Assembly (NCBI RefSeq): GCF_003665095.1
Contig: NZ_RCHV01000002.1
Span: 124,001 to 188,000 of the forward strand
DNA: 64,000 nt
From: Streptomyces sp. Z26
GTDB taxonomy: Bacteria > Actinomycetota > Actinomycetes > Streptomycetales > Streptomycetaceae
Direction of reading: 5' to 3'
A program made the translations under genes and the position numbers. Positions 51,797-58,281 of the stretch are shown one piece after another. Within the stretch, counting starts at the first letter, position 1. Every line of letters begins with the position of its first letter. The notes beneath the pieces are model-generated. The model had not been told where the DNA came from. It made no database searches and saw nothing but the letters and a program-made list of their open reading frames with translations.

Positions 51797-52354
51797 TCAT
51801 CCGGTGGCCGCCAGCACCGTCGTACGGCCGCCGAGAGCGGCGGAGAACTGGTCGGTGACCTGCGCCAACGCCTCCGCCGCGCCGGGCGCGACGGTCAGCG
51901 CGCCGTCGGCGCCGACGGCGAGGTCGGAGTCGAGCGTGAACCAGCCGGGGACGATGTGCGCCGCGCCCATCGCGCTCAGCACGGGGCGCAGGGCGTAGTC
52001 GATGGCCAGTACGTGCGCGGACGTGCCGCCGGTCGCCAGCGGCAGGACGGTCCTGCCGGTCAGCGCGTACTGCGGGAGCAGGTCGAGCAGCGACTTGAGC
52101 AGACCGGAGTACGCGGCCTTGTAGACGGGCGTGCCGACGACCACGCCGTCGGCACGCTCGAACTCCGCCACCACGCGCGCGATCGCCGGGTGCCGGAGGT
52201 CGGCCCCGAGCAGCGCCTCGGCGGGCAGGCCGCGGACGTCGAGCGGGACCACCTGGTGCCCGTGCAGGGCGAGTCGGGCGTCCAGATGGCGCAGGAGCCG
52301 CGCGGTGCGGGAGGTGGCGGAGGGGCTGCCGGAGACGGACAGGACGCGGGCCAT
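51797..52354 (-). CDS. NAD(P)H-dependent FMN reductase (SsuE-like)
   Basis: 185 residues of the flavodoxin-fold FMN_red family: VLSVSGSPSATSRTARLLRHL (phosphate-binding loop, residues 4-24), GVVVGTPVYKAAYSGLLKSLLDLLP (about 70-95), and TGRTVLPLATGGTSAHVLAIDYALRPVL. It reduces FMN for the two-component monooxygenases encoded just downstream. First gene of this unit; the leader peptide and an attenuator-like hairpin lie upstream. Confidence 0.93.
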   Translation of the reverse strand: MARVLSVSGSPSATSRTARLLRHLDARLALHGHQVVPLDVRGLPAEALLGADLRHPAIARVVAEFERADGVVVGTPVYKAAYSGLLKSLLDLLPQYALTGRTVLPLATGGTSAHVLAIDYALRPVLSAMGAAHIVPGWFTLDSDLAVGADGALTVAPGAAEALAQVTDQFSAALGGRTTVLAATG

Positions 52355-52541
52355 ACGGGGACCTTTCGGAAGTACGGGGCGTGTGCGGGGAGTTCACCGA
52401 CGCGTACGGTCGCGGTGGGGGCCGTGAGGGACGGCAAGGGCACGTGGCGGTACGCGCGCACGGGTCGCGGACGGCCGTACGGAACCCGGATGCGGTGCGG
52501 CGGACTCGCCGGGCGGTTGGCGGCACCGGGGGGCGCGGCGC

Positions 52542-52560
52542 GGTCGGCGGAAGGCCGACC
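52542..52560 (-). terminator. Attenuator-like hairpin after the leader peptide
   Basis: GGTCGGC (52542-52548) and GCCGACC (52554-52560) form a perfect 7-bp stem with a 5-nt loop. It lies 32 bp after the leader-peptide stop and about 190 bp before the FMN reductase start, a place suited to attenuation. The rest of this 238-bp leader shows no other gene. Confidence 0.5.
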
Positions 52561-52592
52561 GGCATGGGCGCGGCGGATGTTGCCCGGTCGAC

Positions 52593-52676
52593 TCAGCGAC
52601 GGCGGGTGCGACAGGAAGCGCTGGAGACGCGCGCGAGATCGACGTGACGGCGACGCGTGAGATCCGTCCTCCGCAT
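52593..52676 (-). CDS. Leader peptide of the FMN-reductase/LLM operon
   Basis: 27 residues from ATG 52676: MRRTDLTRRRHVDLARV, then SSASCRTRRR and stop. A GGAAGGG stretch precedes the start. The RRRHVDLARVSSASCR core matches the Streptomyces family of putative leader peptides found before sulfur-assimilation genes, where the late Cys codon is thought to let the ribosome sense cysteinyl-tRNA. A perfect hairpin follows. Similar peptides stand before two other units in this cluster. Confidence 0.8.
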   Translation of the reverse strand: MRRTDLTRRRHVDLARVSSASCRTRRR

Positions 52677-52774
52677 GCCTTCCCTTCCTCGACGAGGCCG
52701 CGAGCGGCCGGGAGACCGGCCCGGCACTCCCCTTCCGGAGGCCGAACGGGGCCGGGGGCGACGGGAGTTCACGT

Positions 52775-53800
52775 TCAACGGCACCTCCGGCGCCCCGGCC
52801 CGCGCGGCGCGGCCAGGCGCCGCGACACGGCGGCGGGCGGCCACGGCGCGGCCAGCGGGGCGGGTGCCGTACGGGGTGCCGCCGGGCGTGGCAGCTCCAG
52901 GTGGTCGCGGAGGGTGCGGCCCGCGTACGCGGCGCGGAACAGGCCGGACCCGCGCAGCGCCGGTACGACCTCGCGCACCACGGCGGGCACGTCCGTGCCG
53001 GGCGCGGCGGGCAGCAGGTGGAAGCCGTCGACGCCGCTCGCCGCGTGCCAGTCCGCGAGGAGGGCGGCGAGTTCGGTCCCGGTGCCGGTGAAGCGCAGCG
53101 TGTCGGCGGGCGGGGGCGCCAAGTCGCCGTGTGCGGAGGCGGGTTCGGGTTCGGGGGCCTGCGCGTGCCCGCCGTCGTCGAGCCGGACCGCGACGCGCAC
53201 GAGGACCCGCAGCCCGCCCGGCTCCCGTCCCGCGTCGGCCGCCCGGCGCAGCAGCGCGGCGCGGGCCAGCCACGCGGCGCCCGGCCCGTCGGCGTCCAGC
53301 AGGACGACCTCGGCGCGGGCGGCCGCGAACACCCATCGCGGGTCGGCGTCGTGCACGTCCAGCGCCACGGCGACCGGCGGACGTCCCTGCGCCGAGCCGG
53401 GCACGTAGGGCAGGCCCGCGCCGGGGCCGGTACGGGCGCCGGAACGCGCCCCGGGCTCGGCCAGCCAGCCCGCCCGGCCGCCGCTGACGGTGTCGAGCGC
53501 GGCCACCGTGTCGACGGTACGCGCGTGGCCGGTACGGCCCGCCGCCGCCGGGACCTCGGGGACCAGGCCGATCCGTCGGGTCAGCCGCGCGGCGCCCGCG
53601 AGCGCGGCGACGGCGACCGACCGTCCGCGCACGCCCCGCCCGTACGCCGTGTCGCCCACGGCGACGAAGTCGAGGCGGCCCTCCTCGGCCAGCCGGACGT
53701 GCGCGGCCAGCCGGTCGCCCGTTCGGGCGCCGGTGCCGGGGTCGGGGTCGGGTACGGAACCGGTGGCGAGTCCGAGTGAGAGGTGGAGTCGACGGGGCAT
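52775..53800 (-). CDS. LLM class flavin-dependent oxidoreductase
   Basis: 341 residues of the luciferase-like monooxygenase fold, diverged: LHLSLGLATGSV start, LAAHVRLAEEGRLDFVAVGD, TRRIGLVPEVPAAAGRTGHARTVDTVAALDTVSGGRAGW (the flavin-binding area), VVLLDADGP and a C-terminal FHLLPAAPGTDVPAVVREVVPAL. It resembles the NtaA/SnaA/DszA-like and alkanesulfonate-type LLM enzymes clustered with SfnB-like proteins. Preceded by its own leader peptide and hairpin. Substrate probably an organosulfur compound; inferred from context. Confidence 0.82.
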   Translation of the reverse strand: MPRRLHLSLGLATGSVPDPDPGTGARTGDRLAAHVRLAEEGRLDFVAVGDTAYGRGVRGRSVAVAALAGAARLTRRIGLVPEVPAAAGRTGHARTVDTVAALDTVSGGRAGWLAEPGARSGARTGPGAGLPYVPGSAQGRPPVAVALDVHDADPRWVFAAARAEVVLLDADGPGAAWLARAALLRRAADAGREPGGLRVLVRVAVRLDDGGHAQAPEPEPASAHGDLAPPPADTLRFTGTGTELAALLADWHAASGVDGFHLLPAAPGTDVPAVVREVVPALRGSGLFRAAYAGRTLRDHLELPRPAAPRTAPAPLAAPWPPAAVSRRLAAPRGPGRRRCR

Positions 53801-54054
53801 GGCCTCAAGTCCTGTACGGGAGCGGGGAGTCGGTCACGAAGACCTCCGGGAGGGTCGACGGCGCCGACTCGCCGCGTACGGGCGGGAGTTCGGCGGCCGT
53901 CGACCGAAGGGCGGTACACCACGGGGGGCGTGGGAAGTGCCGACGCCGGGCGTCGGGGGAGGTGCGGCAGCGTGTGTCCGGGTCCGCGCACCGAGCGCGT
54001 ACGGCATCGGCGTGACGGAGACCACTCGACCCGCGACGGGGTCGGTGAGGGGGA

Positions 54055-54072
54055 GGGCCGGTCAGACGGCCC
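54055..54072 (-). terminator. Attenuator-like hairpin after the third leader peptide
   Basis: GGGCCG (54055-54060) and CGGCCC (54067-54072) form a perfect 6-bp stem with a 6-nt loop, 9 bp after the leader stop codon, between it and the LLM gene start 250 bp further on. Confidence 0.45.
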
Positions 54073-54081
54073 GCTGCCAGG

Positions 54082-54159
54082 TCAGGCGCGACACGCCGCG
54101 GACCACACCCGACCGAAGTCGATGTGGTCGCGCGAGACCAAACGCCGCTGGACAGCCAT
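54082..54159 (-). CDS. Leader peptide of the LLM oxidoreductase gene
   Basis: 25 residues from ATG 54159: MAVQRRLVSRDHIDFGRV followed by WSAACRA and stop. The SRDHIDFGRVWSAACR core aligns with the RRRHVDLARVSSASCR peptide of the neighbouring unit. It lies about 280 bp upstream of the LLM gene, with a perfect hairpin right after its stop. The Cys near the end fits a cysteine-sensing attenuator. No Shine-Dalgarno sequence is obvious, so translation may start from a leaderless transcript. Confidence 0.75.
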   Translation of the reverse strand: MAVQRRLVSRDHIDFGRVWSAACRA

Positions 54160-54247
54160 GCGGACCATTCAGCAGGATGCCGGACCGCGCGTCAACCCTC
54201 GCCCGGATGCCGGACGGGTCGCGGGTGGCGGCCCGGCACGGTACGGG

Positions 54248-54283
54248 CGGGGGCGGGGGCGGGGGCGGGGGCGGGGGCGGGGC
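54248..54283 (+). repeat. (CGGGGG)n tandem repeat, G-quadruplex candidate
   Basis: Five to six near-perfect CGGGGG units lie in the 258-bp gap between the third leader peptide and the NTF2-like gene. The + strand could fold into a G-quadruplex. It sits about 135 bp from the 3' end of the NTF2-like gene and about 90 bp upstream of the leader peptide start. Confidence 0.7.
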
Positions 54284-54417
54284 GACCGTACGGGGCCCGG
54301 CGGGCGCGCGCGGGAGGCCGACACGCGCGAACGCACCCGCGTCCCGTACGGCCACCGCCCGGCTCCCCACGTCCGTACGGGAGTCGGCCGCCGCGGCCGT
54401 GCGGGGCGGCGCCGTGC

Positions 54418-54810
54418 CTACGCCTCCGCGGCCTCCCGCGCGATGCGCGGGAACTCCGCGCCCATGGCCTCGGCCAGGGCGTTGGCCGCCGACAGCGGGC
54501 GGACCATCACCTGGAAGTCGTCGATCAGCCCGTCCTCGTCCAGGTGCAGCAGGTCGACGCCGTGGACCTCCAGCCCGTTGATCCTGGCGCGGAAGACGAG
54601 CGCGTGGTCGCGGCCGCCGGTGTCGTCGAGCTGGCGTACGTAGCGGAAGTCCTCGAAGACGCGCAGCACCGCGCGCAGGATCGCGGCGGTCATCGGCTTG
54701 CCGGGGTAGGGCGCGAACGCCACGGGGCTGGTGAAGACGGCGTTCTCGGCGAGCAACGCCTCCATCGCCCGGTGGTCGCGGGCCTCCACGGCCTGACGGA
54801 AGGACTCCAC
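54418..54810 (-). CDS. NTF2-like protein (SnoaL-type)
   Basis: 130 residues from GTG 54810, which has GGGGGAG 6 bp upstream. NTF2-like cone fold: FRQAVEARDHRAMEALLAENAVFTSPVAFAPYPG, then DHALVFRARINGLEVHGVDLLHLDEDGLIDDFQVMVRP. These proteins bind or transform small molecules. Divergent from a PadR regulator across a short palindrome, so it is the likely regulated gene of that pair. Confidence 0.88.
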   Translation of the reverse strand: MESFRQAVEARDHRAMEALLAENAVFTSPVAFAPYPGKPMTAAILRAVLRVFEDFRYVRQLDDTGGRDHALVFRARINGLEVHGVDLLHLDEDGLIDDFQVMVRPLSAANALAEAMGAEFPRIAREAAEA

Positions 54811-54854
54811 AGCGGCTCCCCCTCTCCCGGCCCGGCCACCGCCGGATCGGATAG

Positions 54855-54866
54855 TCAACTAATTGA
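54855..54866. promoter_or_regulatory. PadR-type operator candidate
   Basis: TCAACTAATTGA (TCAA-N4-TTGA) is an AT-rich inverted repeat in the 83-bp divergent region between the NTF2-like gene and the PadR gene, close to both starts. Confidence 0.55.
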
Positions 54867-54893
54867 ATAGGTGCGCATGCTAGCGTCTCCCCC

Positions 54894-55487
54894 ATGGCCC
54901 TACGCAACGCCGTCCTCGCCGCCCTCCTGGAGGGCGAGGCGTCCGGATACGACCTGGCGAAGGGGTTCGACGCCTCCCTCGCGAACTTCTGGATGGCCAC
55001 CCCGCAGCAGCTCTACCGCGAGCTGTCCCGGCTGGAGGCCGAGGGGCTGCTCGCGGCACGCGTCGTACGGCAGCGACGGAGGCCCGACAAGCGGCTGTTC
55101 TCGCTCACCGACGCGGGGCGCGCGGCCCTGCGGGAGTTCACGGCGGAGCCCCCGCGTCCGGGCGCCGTCCGCGACGAGCTGCTGGTGAAGGTGCAGGCGC
55201 TGGACGACGGGGACCCGGACGCCGTACGGGAGTTCGTCGCGGAGCGCGCCTCCTGGGCACGCGCCAAACTCGACCGCTACGAGCGGCTGCGCGCGCGGCT
55301 GCTGGACGGCCGTACGGAGGAGGAGCACCTGCGGGACGCGGCGCGCGTCGGGCCGTACCTCACCCTGGCGCGCGGCATCGCCTTCGAGGAGGAGAACCTG
55401 CGCTGGTGCGCGCGGGTGCTGGCGGTCCTCGACGCGCGCTCCGGCGCGCGCCCGCCGCACGGCGGGGTCGCCCCCGACCGGGGGTGA
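54894..55487 (+). CDS. PadR-family transcriptional regulator
   Basis: 197 residues. PadR winged HTH at about 1-85 (LRNAVLAALLEGEASGYDLAKGFDASLANFWMATPQQLYRELSRLEAEGLL, RLFSLTDAGRAAL) with a C-terminal Vir_C-like helical dimerisation domain (about 95-180). The start ATG 54894 gives the complete HTH. It probably represses the divergent NTF2-like gene in response to a small ligand. Confidence 0.93.
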   Translation: MALRNAVLAALLEGEASGYDLAKGFDASLANFWMATPQQLYRELSRLEAEGLLAARVVRQRRRPDKRLFSLTDAGRAALREFTAEPPRPGAVRDELLVKVQALDDGDPDAVREFVAERASWARAKLDRYERLRARLLDGRTEEEHLRDAARVGPYLTLARGIAFEEENLRWCARVLAVLDARSGARPPHGGVAPDRG

Positions 55488-55604
55488 GCGGCCCGGTCTT
55501 CACCGCTCCCCCACCGACCCGGCGGGACGGCGCGGCGGGCGACCGGGTAGAAAGACTGGGGCAACCGCCGCGTACGACCGCAACAGCCCTCTCACGGAGG
55601 CCAC

Positions 55605-55997
55605 ATGACCAGCCCCGAGTCCGCCGCGCCCGTGCAGTCCGAGGTGCGCACGCGGATGGCCGACATCTTCGCGGACATCGACTCCTTCGATCCCGCGAAG
55701 TTCGTCGCGCACCTCACCGACGACGTGCAGTTCCGTTTCGCCAACAACCCGCCCGCCGTGGGCCGCGAGGAGGTGCGCGAGGCCGTCGCGGGGTTCTTCG
55801 GCACCATCGCCGGGCTCGACCACCACGTGCGCGAGGCGTGGCGGGTGGACGACACGGTCATCGTGCAGGCCGACGTGACGTACACGCGGCTCGACGGCAA
55901 GGAGGTCACCCTCCCCAACGCCGACATCCTCACGTTCCGGGGCGACCAGGTCTCCGACTGGCGCATCTACATCGACCTGGCGCCCGTCTACGCCTGA
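55605..55997 (+). CDS. NTF2-like protein (SnoaL-type), second copy
   Basis: 130 residues from ATG 55605 (CACGGAGG upstream). NTF2 fold with FDPAKFVAHLTDDVQFRFANNPPAVGREEVREAVAGFFGTI and VIVQADVTYTRLDGKEVTLPNADILTFRGDQVSDWRIYIDLAPVY. It is not a close duplicate of the neighbouring NTF2 gene, only the same fold. The ligand is unknown. It follows the PadR gene by 118 bp on the same strand. Confidence 0.88.
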   Translation: MTSPESAAPVQSEVRTRMADIFADIDSFDPAKFVAHLTDDVQFRFANNPPAVGREEVREAVAGFFGTIAGLDHHVREAWRVDDTVIVQADVTYTRLDGKEVTLPNADILTFRGDQVSDWRIYIDLAPVYA

Positions 55998-56085
55998 ACG
56001 GACCGCCCCCGCCGAGGAGTTCGCCGTACGGCCGGCGCCCGCGTACGGGACGCCGTACCGGCCGCCGCGCGTACGCCCGTACGGG

Positions 56086-56952
56086 TCAGGCGGGGTCCTC
56101 GGCGGTCAGTCGGCGCAGCCGTTCGGCGTCACTCGTACGGGGACAGGTGAGGCAGGCGTCGGCGGGCTCGATCGTGTAGTAGAGGCAGCATCCGGCGCGG
56201 GTACGGGTCGGGTACGACCGCCCGTCCGCCGCCGCCAGCCGCCGGAAGTCGGCGCCGCCGGGGAACGGCGCGACGGGGCCGGGGAGCAGCGCGTGCGCCT
56301 CCGCCAGGGAGCGTTCCTCCTGGTCGAGGGTGCGCCCGAGGTACCAGACCCCGGAGACCAGGTCGTCCCCGACGAGCCCCCACAGCGCGCGCGGCCCGCG
56401 CCGGACGACCGGCGCGACGGCCGCGAGCAGCGGCCGTACGTGGTCGGCGACCGCCGCGCGCAGCTCGGCCCGCAGCGCCTCCTCGTCCGCGACGACCCGC
56501 ACGTCGGGCAGCGCGCACGCCGGGTCGTCGGGGAGGCAGGCGAAGCCGCCGGTGACGACGGTCTCCAGGGCGCCGGTGGCGAGGTCGATCCGTACGTCCT
56601 GGAGGCGTACGCGGGGGACGCGCCGCTCCTCGTACCAGGCGCCGCTCATCAGCAGCGCGACGTTCCAGACGTACGAGTGCAGGGCGCGGGAGGCGGCGAC
56701 GTCGCGGCGGACGGCGCGGCCGTGGCGTTCCAGGAGGCGGGTCTGCTCGGCGTCGACGAAGGCGGTCAGCAGCTCGGGGCGGTCCGCGAGGTCGGCGGCG
56801 CACACCTGGCCGCGGGCGGGTCGGGAGCCGGGTTCCGCGATCGCGACCTGGAGGGACTCGCAGGTCGCCGCCAGTCGGCGGTACGCCGCGGCGAGCAGGC
56901 TGGGGGCATGCGCGGCGGCCGACGCCGCCGGGGTCTGCCGGACCGGGATCAT
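56086..56952 (-). CDS. FhuF-like ferric-siderophore reductase
   Basis: 288 residues from ATG 56952 (GAGGAG upstream). The C-terminal FhuF-type [2Fe-2S] motif is clear: RAGCCLYYTIEPADACLTCPRT (C-C-x10-C-x2-C, about 258-272), with a helical N-terminal domain (RLLERHGRAVRRDVAASRALHSYVWNVALLMSG). FhuF-like proteins reduce Fe(III)-siderophores inside the cell so iron can be released. The gene faces the NIS operon across an iron-box-like site, so it probably processes that siderophore and is repressed by iron. Confidence 0.88.
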   Translation of the reverse strand: MIPVRQTPAASAAAHAPSLLAAAYRRLAATCESLQVAIAEPGSRPARGQVCAADLADRPELLTAFVDAEQTRLLERHGRAVRRDVAASRALHSYVWNVALLMSGAWYEERRVPRVRLQDVRIDLATGALETVVTGGFACLPDDPACALPDVRVVADEEALRAELRAAVADHVRPLLAAVAPVVRRGPRALWGLVGDDLVSGVWYLGRTLDQEERSLAEAHALLPGPVAPFPGGADFRRLAAADGRSYPTRTRAGCCLYYTIEPADACLTCPRTSDAERLRRLTAEDPA

Positions 56953-56989
56953 GGAACTCCTCGAACTCACTGACACGTGATCCACATAG

Positions 56990-57008
56990 TAAGGTAAGCC
57001 TCACTTCA
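56990..57008. promoter_or_regulatory. Iron box (DmdR/IdeR-type operator candidate)
   Basis: The 19-bp sequence from T56990 to A57008 (TAAGGTAAGCC then TCACTTCA) matches about 14 of 19 positions of the actinobacterial iron-box consensus TTAGGTTAGGCTCACCTAA. It lies 38 bp before the fhuF-like start and 41 bp before the NIS operon start, so a DtxR-family regulator could control both. Confidence 0.75.
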
Positions 57009-57048
57009 GTCACGGCAGCCACACGCGCCCCGGGAGTGTCAGAGTCCA

Positions 57049-58281
57049 GTGCGGTTATACCTGTTGGCCCTCAACCCCACCGACTCGGTACGGGAGGGCT
57101 TCCTCCCCGCCGCCCGCGGTCTCGGTCTCCGGGTGACGGTGCTCACCGACCAGCCGACGGCCCACGGCGGGGACGAGGACGGTGGCGGTGGCCCGTACGG
57201 GGGCCACGGGGACACCGTAGCGGGGGACGTCGAGATCCTCGGATGCGACGTACGGGACTTCCGCGCCGTGATCAGCCGGATCTCCGCGCACCACCGGCCG
57301 GACGCCGTCTTCACCAACAGCGACCACCTCCAGACGCAGGCCGCCCTCGCGGCGGACTACTTCGGGCTCCCCGCCAAGGACTGGCGCGCGGCCCTGCGGA
57401 CGAAGGACAAGGCCGAGACCCGTCGCCACCTCGCCGCCGCCGGGCTGGACGCGGTGTGGTCCGCCGAACTGGCCCCCGGGCGGGACCCCGCCCCGCTGGC
57501 GGCGCGCGCGCCGTACCCGTGCGTGGTCAAACCGCGCGAGGGCGTCGCCAGCGAGGACGTGTTCCTGGCCGCCGACGCCGCCGAACTCACCGCGCGCTGC
57601 GGGGAGATACGGGAGCGGCGCCCGGACGCGGCGCTCGTCGTCGAGGAGTACCTGGCGGGCGAGCTGCACACCCTGGAGACCCTCGGGGACGGTCACGTAC
57701 GGCACGTACTGGGCGGTTTCCACACCGAGTTGTCGCCGCCGCCGCACTTCATCGAGGAGCGCATGGCGTACGAACCCGCCCCTCCCGCCGGAGTGTTGGC
57801 GCAGGTGCTCGCCCAACTCGACGCGCTGGGCGTGGGGTTCGGCGCGTGCCACACGGAGTACGTGGTGCGCGCGGGCCGGGCGCGGATCGTCGAGGTCAAC
57901 TACCGCGCCATCGGCGACCAGTGCGACCTGCTGCTCGCCCGGATGCTGGACGTGCCGCTGTTCGAGCACGTCCTGCGGGTACATCTCGGGGAGCGGCTGC
58001 CCACCGCGCTCGGCGCGCGTACCGACCGGCGGGCACGGCTGACGTATCCCTGCGCCGACCGCACCGGGACGCTGACCGCCGCCCCCGGCCCGGCCGAACT
58101 GGTGGTGGACGGTGTCGAGCTGACGTACCGTCCGCTGCGCGAGGTCGGGGAGCGGCACGCACTGCACCGTACGAACCGCGACTTCCTCGGCGTCGCGCGC
58201 GCCGTCGGCCCGGACCAGACGCGGGTGGACCGGGTGGTGGCGGACTTCCTGGCCGCGCAGCGATGGGAGATCACGCCGTGA
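57049..58281 (+). CDS. ATP-grasp ligase of siderophore locus (PvsA-like)
   Basis: 410 residues from GTG 57049 (GGGAG about 13 bp upstream). An ATP-grasp enzyme: N-terminal Rossmann-like part (LYLLALNPTDSVREGFLPAARGLG), ATP-binding lysine strand PYPCVVKPREGVASEDV (about 160-176), VVEEYLAGELHTLETLGDG (about 198) and the metal-binding end ARIVEVNYRAIGDQCDLLLARML. Codon 3 is TTA, rare in this genome type and read by bldA tRNA. In vibrioferrin synthesis the ATP-grasp PvsA forms an amide with citrate; this gene occupies the same place. Its stop overlaps the next GTG by 4 bp (GTGA). Confidence 0.88.
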   Translation: MRLYLLALNPTDSVREGFLPAARGLGLRVTVLTDQPTAHGGDEDGGGGPYGGHGDTVAGDVEILGCDVRDFRAVISRISAHHRPDAVFTNSDHLQTQAALAADYFGLPAKDWRAALRTKDKAETRRHLAAAGLDAVWSAELAPGRDPAPLAARAPYPCVVKPREGVASEDVFLAADAAELTARCGEIRERRPDAALVVEEYLAGELHTLETLGDGHVRHVLGGFHTELSPPPHFIEERMAYEPAPPAGVLAQVLAQLDALGVGFGACHTEYVVRAGRARIVEVNYRAIGDQCDLLLARMLDVPLFEHVLRVHLGERLPTALGARTDRRARLTYPCADRTGTLTAAPGPAELVVDGVELTYRPLREVGERHALHRTNRDFLGVARAVGPDQTRVDRVVADFLAAQRWEITP

